From positions 2,418,001 to 2,482,000 of the forward strand of contig NZ_JAPDNQ010000001.1 in NCBI RefSeq assembly GCF_025989145.1: 64,000 bases of DNA, read 5' to 3'. The notes beneath the pieces are model-generated. The model saw only the letters and a program-made list of their open reading frames with translations, did not search any database and was not told the DNA's origin. Made by a program: the position numbers and the translations under genes. This document shows, piece after piece, positions 28,959 through 37,492 of the stretch (position 1 is the stretch's first letter; every line of letters starts with the position of its first letter). The stretch is from Microbacterium sp. SSM24. Lineage in GTDB: Bacteria > Actinomycetota > Actinomycetes > Actinomycetales > Microbacteriaceae.

Positions 28959-30214
28959 GTGGGACGGATGCCGCGACCCCTGACGATCCCGTCGCCGGGG
29001 TCGCGGCATCCGATCTGCTGCTCGTCCGCACGGTGCGCGCGGAATCGGGGAAGCTCGTTGCGACGCTGACCCGTTCGTTCGGAAGCCTCGACCTCGCGGA
29101 GGAGGCCGTAGCGGAGGCCGTGGAGGAGGCGCTGCGCGCGTGGCGTGGCACGGGTGTGCCGCCGAAGCCCGGCGCGTGGCTGCTGCAGGCCGCCCGTCAC
29201 AACGCGCTGGACGCGCTGCGGCGGGACCGGGGGATGCGCGATCGGCTGCCGCTGCTCGCCGCCGACGCGAGGCCGGCCGGCGGAGCGGATGCGGAGCCGT
29301 CCGACGCCGACGAGCGGCTGCCCCTGCTCTTCGGATGCTGTCACCCGGCCCTGTCGCCCGATGCGCAGCTCGCCCTCACGCTGCGGGCGGTGTGCGGTCT
29401 GACGACAGCGCAGATCGCGCGGGCGACGTTCAGCACCGACACCGCGGTGGGGCAGCGGATCGTGCGCGCGAAGCGCAAGATCGGTGCGGCGGGGATTCCG
29501 CTGCGGATCCCGGAGGGTGCCGAGCGCGCGGAGCGGCTCGACATCGTGCTCACCATCGTGTCGGTCATGTACAGCGAGGCCCATCTCGTGGCCGGAGGGG
29601 ACGCCTCGGCCGATCGCGACCTCGCCGACGACGCGCTCTGGCTCGCGCGTGTGATCGCCGAGGCGCTGCCCCGCGAGCCCGAGGCGCTGGGACTGCTGTC
29701 GCTGCTCGCGTTCCATCGTGCGCGCGAGGCGGCGCGAGCGGTGGACGGATCGCTCGTGCTGCTGGCCGACCAGGACCGCTCCCGCTGGGACGGTGCGCTG
29801 CTTGCCGAGGCGAGGGTCGTGCTCGAGCGTGCGGCGCGCCTGCGTCGTCCGGGCCGTTGGCAGCTGCACGCGGCGATCGCCGCGTGCCATGCCGACGCGG
29901 CGGATGCCGCCGCCACGGACTGGCTGCAGGTGCTCACCCTCTACGACATGCTGCTCGCGTACGACCGATCGCCCGTCGTGCGGCTCAATCGCGCGGTCGC
30001 ACTGGCCCGGGTGGAGGGACCGGATGCCGCGTTGACTGAGCTCGACGCGCTCGCCGGCGCGCTGGAGCGCTCGCACCTGTGGCACGCGGTGCGCGCGTCG
30101 CTGCTGCGTGAGCTCGGACGTGACGACGAGGCGCTCGCCGAGGACCTCGAGGCGCTCGAACTCACGGCGAACGAGGCCGAGCGGAGGTTGCTCGCGGCGC
30201 GTGCCGGCCGCTGA
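28955..30214 (+). CDS. ECF42-type RNA polymerase sigma factor
   Basis: 419 residues. The N-terminal half has sigma region 2 (SFGSLDLAEEAVAEAVEEAL, then PGAWLLQAARHNALDALRRD) and sigma region 4 (ALTLRAVCGLTTAQIARATF with TDTAVGQRIVRAKRKI). The 200-residue C-terminal extension is helical and TPR-like (LYDMLLAYDRSPVVRLNRAVA), as in the ECF42 group, which lacks a classical anti-sigma factor. GTG 28955 overlaps the YCII stop, so the two are translationally coupled. It should direct RNA polymerase to a small regulon including this operon. Confidence 0.9.
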   Translation: MSGTDAATPDDPVAGVAASDLLLVRTVRAESGKLVATLTRSFGSLDLAEEAVAEAVEEALRAWRGTGVPPKPGAWLLQAARHNALDALRRDRGMRDRLPLLAADARPAGGADAEPSDADERLPLLFGCCHPALSPDAQLALTLRAVCGLTTAQIARATFSTDTAVGQRIVRAKRKIGAAGIPLRIPEGAERAERLDIVLTIVSVMYSEAHLVAGGDASADRDLADDALWLARVIAEALPREPEALGLLSLLAFHRAREAARAVDGSLVLLADQDRSRWDGALLAEARVVLERAARLRRPGRWQLHAAIAACHADAADAAATDWLQVLTLYDMLLAYDRSPVVRLNRAVALARVEGPDAALTELDALAGALERSHLWHAVRASLLRELGRDDEALAEDLEALELTANEAERRLLAARAGR

Positions 30215-30226
30215 GCGTGGGGCTCT

Positions 30227-30320
30227 CGAGCGCTGGGCGGGGCGCGGGGCGTCGCGCGGGGAGGCGAGCGCTAGGCGACGAGCGCTGGGCGGCGAGCGCT
30301 AGGCGTCGCGCGGGGACCTC
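30227..30320. repeat. Short GC-rich imperfect repeats after the sigma gene
   Basis: The word GAGCGCTGGGCG or GAGCGCTAGGCG recurs about four times, and GGCGTCGCGCGGGG occurs twice. This is the first part of a 464-base gap (30215-30678) between two convergent genes. No ORF with coding character is seen. Confidence 0.6.
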
Positions 30321-30433
30321 ACGAGCGGGGGAGATGGGAATCTGTCCGTGTGGTGCGGCTGCTGCCGGTTCGCATAAGCAGTTCCGCGCATGTGAGTTCG
30401 CGTTCACACGCCCCGGATCGCCCTGAGCGAAGT

Positions 30434-30620
30434 CATGTGAGCCGGAACTCACATGAGGGTGTGTGCGCGGGGGTCACCCGAGTGTCTGTGTGTGAGCCGG
30501 AACTCACATGAAGGTGTGTGCGCGGGGGTCACCCGAGTGTCTGTGTGTGAGCCGGAACTCACATGAAGGTGTGTGCGCGGGGGTCACGCGAGTGTCTGTG
30601 TGTGAGCCGGAACTCACATG
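30434..30620. repeat. 55-base tandem repeat with dyad symmetry
   Basis: Three full copies of a 55-base unit and a 20-base partial fourth copy start near 30436, 30491, 30546 and 30601. The copies differ at only one or two bases. Each contains TGTGAGCCGGAACTCACA, an inverted repeat of TGTGA and TCACA with eight bases between; the first copy extends to nine-base arms. A related TGTGA-N8-TCACA site stands alone at about 30391-30408. The array lies between the 3' ends of the sigma-factor gene and the PhzE-like gene. Confidence 0.9.
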
Positions 30621-30678
30621 CGAAAACGGGAAGGGTTGGTGTGGCCGCGCAAAGGGTCGTGCGTCGCGGTACGCGCGC

Positions 30679-32598
30679 CTAGGACCCGACGGGCTCCAGG
30701 GCCGCGGCGACGAGCCGTTCGAGCGTCACCATGCCGTCGCGCGACAGGATCGACTCGAGGTGGCCCTGGACCGAGGCGTAGCCCGGACCGCGGAGCGCGT
30801 ACACGTCGCCGGTCGCGGCATCCGCTGCGATCTCCGTCGCACCGAGCTGCGTCGTGCCCGCCGGAACGCGCGCCGTGAAGGTGTTGTAGAAGCCGATCGA
30901 GGCGGGCTGGCCGAAGACGTCCACGGTCTTCTGCAGACCCTGGTGCGGCGCGGCGAGCGGTGCGAGGCCGATCCCGAGCGAATCGGCGAGGATCTGGTGG
31001 CTCAGGCACACGGCGAGGAGGGGCCTGCCCGACGCGCGCCGGCGCGCGACGACCTCGCGCATCCGCGTCATGCGAGCGCTGGCCGGGTCGCGAGGATCGC
31101 CCGGACCGGGTCCGGAAACCACAAGTTCGGCGGCATCGATCTCGTCGTCGGTCACCTCGCCCCAGGGCACGATGCGTGCGTCCAGCCCGAGGTGGCGCAG
31201 CTGGTGGGCGAGCATCGTGGTGAAGCGATCCTCCGCGTCGACGACGAGCGCACCGCGGCCGCGGAACGGTCCGTCGTCGCCGCCCTGCGGCTCGAGCCAG
31301 AAGGATGCCAGGCGGCCGTTGCGCGAGGCGAGCAGTGAAGCGATCGCCGGGTCGTCGGCGAGGGCACGCGGTTCGGCGGCCGGTGCATCCTCGTCGATCG
31401 CGTCGGGCTCGGCCACGACATCGCGCGCGATCGCGCCGATCGCACCCAGCACGCCCGCGGCCTTGCCGTGCGTCTCGCCGACCTCGCCGTAGGGGTCGGA
31501 GTGCCGCACGAGCGTGGCACCGACCGGCACCCGCAGCCGGCCGTCCTCGATGTACGCGGTGCGGATGAGGATCGGGGCGTCCAGATCGTGGGGCTGCTCG
31601 CCGGACGCGGCATCCGCTCTCGGCGTGAACAGTGCGGCGACGCCGGAGTAGTACCCCCGCGGAGTCTGCTCGTGGCGCGTGATCACCGTGCAGGCGTTCT
31701 GCATCGGCGAGCCGGTCACCGTGGGCGCGAACATCGTCTCGCGCAGGATGTCGCGCGGGTCCAGCCGGCTCCGGCCGCGCAGCACGTACTCGGTGTGCGT
31801 GAGACGCGACATCTCCTTGAGGTGCGGCCCCGTGATCCGTCCGCCGTCGGAGCAGACGGCGCTCATCATCTTGAGCTCCTCGTCGACGACCATGAAGAGC
31901 TCCTCCGTCTCTTTGGTCGACTCCAGGAACTCGGTGAGCGTCTCGGCGGTCGCGCCGCCCGCCGGGTGGCGGAACGTGCCGGAGATGGGGTTCATGGTCA
32001 CGACGCCGCCCTGCGCGCTCACATGCGCCTCGGGGCTGGCGCCCACCGCGACATGGCCCGGAGTGACGATCGCGAACGTCCAGTAGGCGCCCCGCTCGTA
32101 TTCGAGCAGCGCGCGGAACCATGTGAGGGCGGCGGTCGCAGCATCCGTCTCGACGCCCGCGGTGAAATCGCGGCGGATGACGAAGTTCGCACCCTCGCCC
32201 CGGCCGATCTCGTCGGCGATGACGGAACGGACGATCTCGGCGTAGGCCTCATCGGCGATGTCGAAACCGGCGTCGACGAGAGGCACGGGCTCAGTCGGCA
32301 GCTCGGCGAGCGCGACCTCGCGCGGCACGCTCGTGTGCTCCGACACCACCAGGCACCGCAGCGGAGCGCCGTCGTCGTGACACGCGAATCCGCGCTCTCG
32401 CACCTGACGGAAGGGGACGAGGGCAAGCACCTCCCGCGGCACGCCGGCAGCATCCGTCAGCGGGATGTCGGCGAGCAGCTCCACATCGACGACATCGCCG
32501 GTGAGGATCTCGACGGTTGCGCCGTCACGGGCGATGAGGGCGAACGGGATGCCGCGCGCGGCCAGTTCACGGAGGGAGGGGTGGGCGGGCCCGGTCAT
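30679..32598 (-). CDS. PhzE-like fused anthranilate/ADIC synthase
   Basis: 639 residues: a chorismate-utilising (TrpE/PhzE) domain at about 1-420 fused to a glutamine amidotransferase domain. From memory it aligns closely with phenazine PhzE, including IADEIGRGEGANFVI, GASPEAHVS, NPISGTFR, MVVDEELKMM and FAPTVTGSPMQNA. The amidotransferase Cys lies in LAVCLSHQ; the His-Glu motif reads GHLES rather than HPES. Such enzymes turn chorismate plus glutamine into 2-amino-2-deoxyisochorismate or anthranilate. No phenazine genes are nearby, and a Trp attenuator lies upstream, so tryptophan supply is the likelier role. ATG 32598, weak ribosome binding site GAAAG. Confidence 0.85.
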   Translation of the reverse strand: MTGPAHPSLRELAARGIPFALIARDGATVEILTGDVVDVELLADIPLTDAAGVPREVLALVPFRQVRERGFACHDDGAPLRCLVVSEHTSVPREVALAELPTEPVPLVDAGFDIADEAYAEIVRSVIADEIGRGEGANFVIRRDFTAGVETDAATAALTWFRALLEYERGAYWTFAIVTPGHVAVGASPEAHVSAQGGVVTMNPISGTFRHPAGGATAETLTEFLESTKETEELFMVVDEELKMMSAVCSDGGRITGPHLKEMSRLTHTEYVLRGRSRLDPRDILRETMFAPTVTGSPMQNACTVITRHEQTPRGYYSGVAALFTPRADAASGEQPHDLDAPILIRTAYIEDGRLRVPVGATLVRHSDPYGEVGETHGKAAGVLGAIGAIARDVVAEPDAIDEDAPAAEPRALADDPAIASLLASRNGRLASFWLEPQGGDDGPFRGRGALVVDAEDRFTTMLAHQLRHLGLDARIVPWGEVTDDEIDAAELVVSGPGPGDPRDPASARMTRMREVVARRRASGRPLLAVCLSHQILADSLGIGLAPLAAPHQGLQKTVDVFGQPASIGFYNTFTARVPAGTTQLGATEIAADAATGDVYALRGPGYASVQGHLESILSRDGMVTLERLVAAALEPVGS

Positions 32599-32634
32599 GA
32601 TCGGTCTTTCGTCGTGGGGGCGGTCAACCCTACG

Positions 32635-32662
32635 AAAAAGAAGACCGCCACGAGGGCGGTCT
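32635..32662 (-). terminator. Attenuator terminator of the PhzE-like gene
   Basis: On the minus strand an 8-base-pair stem AGACCGCC/GGCGGTCT with a 5-base loop is followed by TTCTTTTT, a classical intrinsic terminator with a U-tract, rare in this GC-rich window. It lies between the leader peptide and the PhzE-like start and forms segments 3 and 4 of the attenuator. Confidence 0.88.
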
Positions 32663-32677
32663 GTGGTCGCGCGAACC

Positions 32678-32693
32678 CACCGCCTATGCGGTG
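32678..32693 (-). promoter_or_regulatory. Attenuator hairpin 1:2
   Basis: CACCGC and GCGGTG pair across a four-base loop that contains the leader stop codon. The second arm, extended to GGCGGT (32684-32679), can instead pair with ACCGCC (32660-32655) of the terminator stem. This is the mutually exclusive 2:3 antiterminator. A ribosome stalled on the Trp codons at 32696-32701 would cover the first arm. Confidence 0.8.
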
Positions 32694-32719
32694 AGCCACC
32701 AGGAGAGGCGTGCGGACAT
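32684..32719 (-). CDS. trpL: Tryptophan leader peptide
   Basis: An 11-codon ORF encodes MSARLSWWLTA, with two adjacent TGG Trp codons at 32696-32701 and a TAG stop. Its ATG lies exactly six bases after TAGGTT, so it can be translated as a leaderless mRNA from the first nucleotide. It sits 85 bases before the PhzE-like gene and just ahead of hairpins that can switch between antiterminator and terminator. Stalling at Trp codons when Trp-tRNA is scarce would allow read-through. Leader peptides of this kind are known for trp genes in actinobacteria. Confidence 0.88.
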   Translation of the reverse strand: MSARLSWWLTA

Positions 32720-32725
32720 GGGCCG

Positions 32726-32731
32726 AACCTA
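32726..32731 (-). promoter_or_regulatory. -10 box of the trp leader transcript
   Basis: TAGGTT on the minus strand is followed by six bases and the leader ATG, matching the spacing at many other genes in this window. No convincing -35 hexamer is visible. The box lies in the 25-base gap after the ltrA stop. Confidence 0.6.
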
Positions 32732-32744
32732 CCACAGGCGCCGA

Positions 32745-34001
32745 TCAGGCTCGGGCTGCGTCCTTCTCGAGCGCCGCGGCCTGGTGCCGCCATCCGACCG
32801 TCTCGTAGCCGACGATGATCACGACGGGCGAGGCGGCGACGATGAGCAGAGCGGTGCCGATGGATGCCCCGGCGCTCACCGCGACCACACTGAACGCGAG
32901 CATCACGACGGCGCCGACGAACAGCCAGATGTGGAAGGGATCGAACTCGCGCAGCAGGAGCGTGTAGAGCGTGAAGAGCATGATCTGGAAGACGAGCACG
33001 GGGACGGCGACGCAGAGCAGGGCGAACGTGGCATCCACGTGCGCTTCGTGCGTGATCACCTGTGCCGCGACGTGCAGGCCCGCCCCGACTCCGACGAGCG
33101 ATCCGAACAGGATGATGTGTCCGTACCCCCACACGAATCCGCGCTCCGGATGCCGCGCCAGCAGCGTGCCCGACGGCATCATGAAGTACACCCACCACAG
33201 ACCGAAGGCGAGGCTCGTGCCGCCGAAGGCGACCATGGCGGTCTCGAACGTCCAGCCCTGCGCGGTGAGGACGGCGGAGATCGCGAGGATCGTGCCGAGG
33301 ATGACCTCGCCGAGGGTGATGATCACCAGCAGCCCGTAGCGCTCGGCGATGTGGTGCGGATGCCACGGCGTTCGCCCGTACTTCAGCTCGGCGAACGGGG
33401 GCCCGGCGAGCTCGAACGACGCCAGGATCACCGCGCAGAGCAACGTCGCCGGCAGGGGGAGGTTCACGAAGATCAGCGCGATCCAGCCGAGCTGGGCGAT
33501 CGAGATGTTGACGACGTACGCGAGACACGTCTTGCGGTGTGCGGGGTCGTGCGCGGCGGCCCGCAGCCAGAGGGCGATGGCGGCGATGCGCATGACGACG
33601 TAGCCCGCGACCATCACACCGTTGTCGACGTACTCGCCCTCGTGGATCGACTCGAACAGCGGTGGAACGCCCAACGCCAGGATCAGGACGCCCACCATCT
33701 CGATCAGCGTCGCGATCCGGAAGAAGACGTCGTCGTTGTCGTAGGCCGAGGCGAGCCAGGAGTAGTTGATCCACGCCCAGGTGACCGCGAAGCCAGCAAA
33801 GAGGAAACCGAGCAGCACCGTGCTCACCTCGCCGACCTCGAGGAAGTGCGCGGCCTCGGATGAGATCTGGCTGAAGGCGACGACGAACGTCAGGTCGAAC
33901 AGCAGTTCGAGGGGAGTGGCCGCCCTGTGCCGTTCGCGCGGGTCACGGCCCGTCATCCTGGCGACGCGATGGCTGCGGGCGGTCGCGGTCGTTTCGCTCA
34001 T
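32745..34001 (-). CDS. Low temperature requirement A (LtrA) family membrane protein
   Basis: 418 residues with about 11-12 membrane segments. Family hallmarks include the N-terminal RHRAATPLELLFDLTFVVAF, ERYGLLVIITLGEVILGTI in the middle and GGTSLAFGLWWVYF. LtrA was named for a Listeria locus needed for growth in the cold; its molecular role is unknown. ATG 34001 lies six bases after TATCGT, supporting a leaderless start. It ends 25 bases before the trp leader peptide, so read-through into the PhzE-like gene is possible. Confidence 0.88.
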   Translation of the reverse strand: MSETTATARSHRVARMTGRDPRERHRAATPLELLFDLTFVVAFSQISSEAAHFLEVGEVSTVLLGFLFAGFAVTWAWINYSWLASAYDNDDVFFRIATLIEMVGVLILALGVPPLFESIHEGEYVDNGVMVAGYVVMRIAAIALWLRAAAHDPAHRKTCLAYVVNISIAQLGWIALIFVNLPLPATLLCAVILASFELAGPPFAELKYGRTPWHPHHIAERYGLLVIITLGEVILGTILAISAVLTAQGWTFETAMVAFGGTSLAFGLWWVYFMMPSGTLLARHPERGFVWGYGHIILFGSLVGVGAGLHVAAQVITHEAHVDATFALLCVAVPVLVFQIMLFTLYTLLLREFDPFHIWLFVGAVVMLAFSVVAVSAGASIGTALLIVAASPVVIIVGYETVGWRHQAAALEKDAARA

Positions 34002-34147
34002 GCGGGCACGATACCGGGGCGGCATCCGCACCGTCGACGCTCAGCCCATCGCCAGCCCGGGTGCTCGCGCCTTCGGCGCTCGACGCTTGCTCGCTCGGCC
34101 CCGTCCGCAAGCGGCCGGGCCTCACTCGCTGCGCGTAGGCTGGGACC

Positions 34148-35299
34148 GTGCCAGCCGTGAATCTCGGGATGCCCAAGGTCCCCGTAACGCTCGCCCCCCG
34201 CCGGAAGAGCCGCCAGATCAAGGTCGGCAAAGTGCTCGTGGGCGGCGACGCCCCCGTCAGCGTGCAGTCGATGACGACCACGCCGACGACGAACATCAAC
34301 GCCACCCTGCAGCAGATCGCCGAGCTGACGGCATCCGGGTGCGAGATCGTGCGCGTCGCCGTGCCGTCGCAGGACGACGCCGACGTGCTGCACATCATCG
34401 CGAAGAAGAGTCAGATCCCGGTCATCGCCGACATCCACTTCCAGCCGAAGTACGTCTTCCAGGCGATCGACGCGGGCTGCGCCGCGGTGCGTGTGAATCC
34501 GGGCAACATCCGCAAGTTCGACGACCAGGTCGGTGCGATCGCGAAGGCCGCATCCGATGCCGGGGTCAGCCTGCGGATCGGCGTGAACGCGGGCTCGCTC
34601 GACCCGCGCCTGCTCGAGAAGTACGGCAAGGCCACTCCCGAGGCGCTCGCTGAGAGTGCGCGCTGGGAGGCGAGCCTGTTCGAGGAGCACGACTTCCACG
34701 ACTTCAAGATCTCGGTCAAGCACAACGACCCGGTCATCATGGTGCAGGCGTACCGGCTGCTCGCGGCGATGGGGGACTGGCCGCTCCACCTCGGCGTGAC
34801 CGAGGCCGGACCGGCGTTCCAGGGCACCATCAAGAGCGCGACGGCCTTCGGCATCCTGCTCGGCGAGGGCATCGGCGACACGATCCGCGTGTCGCTCTCC
34901 GCACCTCCCGCCGAAGAGGTGAAGGTCGGCCACCAGATCCTGCAGTCGCTCAATCTGCGCGAGCGCAAGCTCGAGATCGTCTCGTGCCCGTCGTGCGGAC
35001 GCGCCCAGGTCGACGTGTACACGCTGGCCGACGACGTGACCGAGGGCCTCAAGGACATGACCGTGCCGTTGCGCGTGGCCGTCATGGGCTGCGTCGTCAA
35101 CGGACCCGGCGAGGCGCGCGAGGCCGACCTGGGTGTGGCGTCGGGCAACGGCAAGGGTCAGATCTTCGTCAAGGGCCAGGTCATCAAGACCGTGCCCGAG
35201 TCCGAGATCGTCGCGACCCTGATCGAGGAGGCGAATCGGATCGCCGACGAGATGGGTCCGAACGCGGCCGTCGGCACCGCGCAGGTCGTCACCAGCTGA
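34148..35299 (+). CDS. ispG: 4-hydroxy-3-methylbut-2-en-1-yl diphosphate synthase
   Basis: 383 residues, MEP isoprenoid pathway. It reduces MEcPP to HMBPP using a [4Fe-4S] cluster. The N-terminal barrel has [13 protein letters not shown] and [14 protein letters not shown]; the C-terminal cluster ligands are in SCPSCGR and [10 protein letters not shown]. The length is normal for the short bacterial form. GTG 34148 lies six bases after TAGGCT (34136-34141). It normally follows dxr and rseP directly, but here some 5.6 kb of accessory genes separate it from rseP. Confidence 0.97.
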   Translation: MPAVNLGMPKVPVTLAPRRKSRQIKVGKVLVGGDAPVSVQSMTTTPTTNINATLQQIAELTASGCEIVRVAVPSQDDADVLHIIAKKSQIPVIADIHFQPKYVFQAIDAGCAAVRVNPGNIRKFDDQVGAIAKAASDAGVSLRIGVNAGSLDPRLLEKYGKATPEALAESARWEASLFEEHDFHDFKISVKHNDPVIMVQAYRLLAAMGDWPLHLGVTEAGPAFQGTIKSATAFGILLGEGIGDTIRVSLSAPPAEEVKVGHQILQSLNLRERKLEIVSCPSCGRAQVDVYTLADDVTEGLKDMTVPLRVAVMGCVVNGPGEAREADLGVASGNGKGQIFVKGQVIKTVPESEIVATLIEEANRIADEMGPNAAVGTAQVVTS

Positions 35300-35407
35300 C
35301 GACTCCGGGCGGGTCGTGGGGACGCATTCCGCTGCCGGCATGCGCGTGATCGAATCGTTGTGCTGACGCGTAATCGCCTGTGACCTCGGCGTGCGAAGAT
35401 TTCGGCC

Positions 35408-36466
35408 ATGGGAAGACGTGGCGTCGCTGTACTCGCCTCAATCGCAGCGCTGCTGGCCGTCATGGTGGCGGTGGCTCTGGTGTTCCTGTTCATGAGCGAC
35501 CCGGCGCCCGCTGCGGGTCCTGAGGTGCCGTCCGCTTCGCCCTCCACCGCGGATCCGGCGCCGGTCGTGGAAGCCGTCCTCGAGCCGACGGTGCCGTTCG
35601 GTGGCGACTGCACACGCTTGCTCACCACCGCACAACTGAACGAGTTGCTCGGCGAGGGCTGGACCGAGAGGGGTGGCCCCGTCCTGCCCGACATCCAACA
35701 CACGACTCTGGGCACTCTGGGCGGGATGGAATGCGAGTGGTTTCCCGAAGAGTCGTCCTCGAGCGAGACGTTGGTCTTGTCGCTCGGTGTCATCGTGCTC
35801 CCCGCAGCGCAAGTGCCTGCCGACTTCGCCGCGGCGTACGCCGAGGTGAAATGCGACCCGGCGTACGACGTCGCCGGATGCCGATTCAGCAGGCAGGTAG
35901 GCGACTACTGGCTGATGACACGCGTCTACTTCTGGTCCGACGACATCCCGGCCGAACTCCTGGTGAACGCAGCCGACGGCGTTGCAGCCACTGTCGGCGA
36001 CGGATTCGACGGTGTCGCAGCCGATCGGCAGGAGACGTGGATGACGCTTCCCGACTGCGAGACGCTCTCCACATCGATGCGGCTGGAAGAGTTCCTCGGC
36101 ACCGGCTACGGCAACGGCTACTGGGAGGGCTCGGCGCAGCCGGAGTCGATCATGCTGGATGCCACTGGCGTAGGCCTGAACTGCCCGTGGGTCAGCGTGG
36201 ACGGCAGTGCTCCCGGCGGGAAGACCTTCATCTCGGGCGCGAATGTGAGTGCTTGCGGATCGTGGGCCTGGGAGTCGATCGCCGCAATGGACGGGGCAGT
36301 CCCGGTGAGCGTCGCCGGCACCGTCGGCGCGGTGACCTTCGACGTGGGCAACGACCGGGTGTGGCTCTTCGCGACCGATGGCGTCAACGTCATCCACCTC
36401 CACAACGCGGCGGCGAACGATCTGATCCCGATCGCGGAGCGGCTGCTCGAGACGCTCGCAGGCTGA
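35408..36466 (+). CDS. Hypothetical anchored extracellular protein, two similar domains
   Basis: 352 residues. One N-terminal membrane helix (about residues 7-30) is followed by a Pro/Ser/Ala-rich linker and two related domains. Each begins with a Cys and a Leu-rich segment leading to a Leu-Gly-x-Gly turn (CTRLLTTAQLNELLGEGW and CETLSTSMRLEEFLGTGYG), and each has a second Cys next to a Trp (ECEWFP and NCPWVS). It is most likely membrane-anchored outside the cell. I do not recognise a named family; a loose likeness to DUF3558-type lipoproteins is possible. It ends six bases from the convergent acdS gene. Confidence 0.7.
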   Translation: MGRRGVAVLASIAALLAVMVAVALVFLFMSDPAPAAGPEVPSASPSTADPAPVVEAVLEPTVPFGGDCTRLLTTAQLNELLGEGWTERGGPVLPDIQHTTLGTLGGMECEWFPEESSSSETLVLSLGVIVLPAAQVPADFAAAYAEVKCDPAYDVAGCRFSRQVGDYWLMTRVYFWSDDIPAELLVNAADGVAATVGDGFDGVAADRQETWMTLPDCETLSTSMRLEEFLGTGYGNGYWEGSAQPESIMLDATGVGLNCPWVSVDGSAPGGKTFISGANVSACGSWAWESIAAMDGAVPVSVAGTVGAVTFDVGNDRVWLFATDGVNVIHLHNAAANDLIPIAERLLETLAG

Positions 36467-36472
36467 CTCTGC

Positions 36473-37492
36473 TCAGCTCCAGAGCGAGTGGTAGGCGTTG
36501 ATCGCCGGCTGCCCGCCGAGGTGTGCGTAGAGCACCGTGGAGTCCTTCGGGATGTCGCCGCCCTGCACGAGGTCGATGAGGCCGGCGAGCGACTTGCCCT
36601 CGTAGACGGGGTCGGTGATCATCGCCTCGAGCTGCGCGCCCAGCGCCATCGCCTCCATCGTCGACTCGACCGGCAGGCCGTAGAGCTCGCCCGCCCAGCC
36701 TTCGAGCACCCGGATCTCGTCGTCGCGAAGGTCGCGCCCGAGCTCGATGAGCGCAGCGGTGTTCCGCGCGATGCGCGCGACCTGGTCGCGCGTCTTCTCG
36801 AGCGTGGCGGATGCATCGATGCCGATGACGCGGCGCTTCACGCCGGTGAGGTCCTCGAGCGCCGCGAATCCGGCGATCATGCCGGCGTGCGTCGATCCCG
36901 TGACCGTGCACACCACGATGGTGTCGAAGAAGACGCCCTGCTGCTTCTCCTGCTCCGCGACCTCGAACGCCCAGTTCGCGAAGCCGAGCCCGCCGAGCGG
37001 GTGCTCCGAGGCGCCCGCCGGGATCGGATAGGGCGTGCCGCCGGATGCCTCGACCTCAGCCAGCGCGTCCTTCCACGAGTCGCGGATGCCGATGTCGAAG
37101 CCGGCGTCGTCCAGGCGCGAGTCGGCGCCCATCATGCGCGAGAGCAGGATGTTGCCCACCTTGTCGTTCACCGGGTCGTCCCATGGGACCCACTTCTCCT
37201 GCACGAGCCGGGCCTTGAGCCCGAGGTGCGCGGCGACCGCGGCCACCTGACGAGTGTGGTTGGACTGGTAGCCGCCGATCGACACGAGGGTGTCGGCGCC
37301 GGAGGCGAGGACGTCGGGGACGATGTACTCCAGCTTTCGCACCTTGTTGCCGCCGTAGGCGAGGCCGCTCGAGACATCCTCGCGCTTTGCCCACACCTGC
37401 GCGCCGCCCAGGTGCTGGGTGAGTCGCTTGAGGTGCTGCAGCGGGCTCGGCCCGAACGTGAGCGGGTAGCGGGGGAACTGGTCGAGCTTCAC
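36473..37492 (-). CDS. acdS: 1-aminocyclopropane-1-carboxylate deaminase
   Basis: 339 residues, PLP enzyme that splits ACC, the ethylene precursor of plants, into 2-oxobutyrate and ammonia. The PLP Lys is in [11 protein letters not shown], the [20 protein letters not shown] segment is typical, and TDPVYEGKS and YAHLGGQPA carry the Glu and Leu that, from memory, separate true ACC deaminases from D-cysteine desulfhydrases. GTG 37492 has GGAG upstream and overlaps the stop of the GntR gene, so the two form one operon. The gene suggests a plant-associated or soil lifestyle. Confidence 0.92.
   Translation of the reverse strand: MKLDQFPRYPLTFGPSPLQHLKRLTQHLGGAQVWAKREDVSSGLAYGGNKVRKLEYIVPDVLASGADTLVSIGGYQSNHTRQVAAVAAHLGLKARLVQEKWVPWDDPVNDKVGNILLSRMMGADSRLDDAGFDIGIRDSWKDALAEVEASGGTPYPIPAGASEHPLGGLGFANWAFEVAEQEKQQGVFFDTIVVCTVTGSTHAGMIAGFAALEDLTGVKRRVIGIDASATLEKTRDQVARIARNTAALIELGRDLRDDEIRVLEGWAGELYGLPVESTMEAMALGAQLEAMITDPVYEGKSLAGLIDLVQGGDIPKDSTVLYAHLGGQPAINAYHSLWS

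Noticed and set aside
30434..30620. Possible CRISPR array
   Set aside because: The 55-base units are identical end to end, with no variable spacers, and no cas genes are near. It is a tandem repeat.
30391..30620. CRP/GlxR binding sites (TGTGA...TCACA)
   Set aside because: The spacing is eight bases, whereas CRP/GlxR sites have six. The sites also lie downstream of both flanking genes rather than in promoters.
30679..32598. Phenazine biosynthesis cluster
   Set aside because: Only the PhzE-like gene is present; neighbours are LtrA and a sigma factor, and the leader points to tryptophan control.
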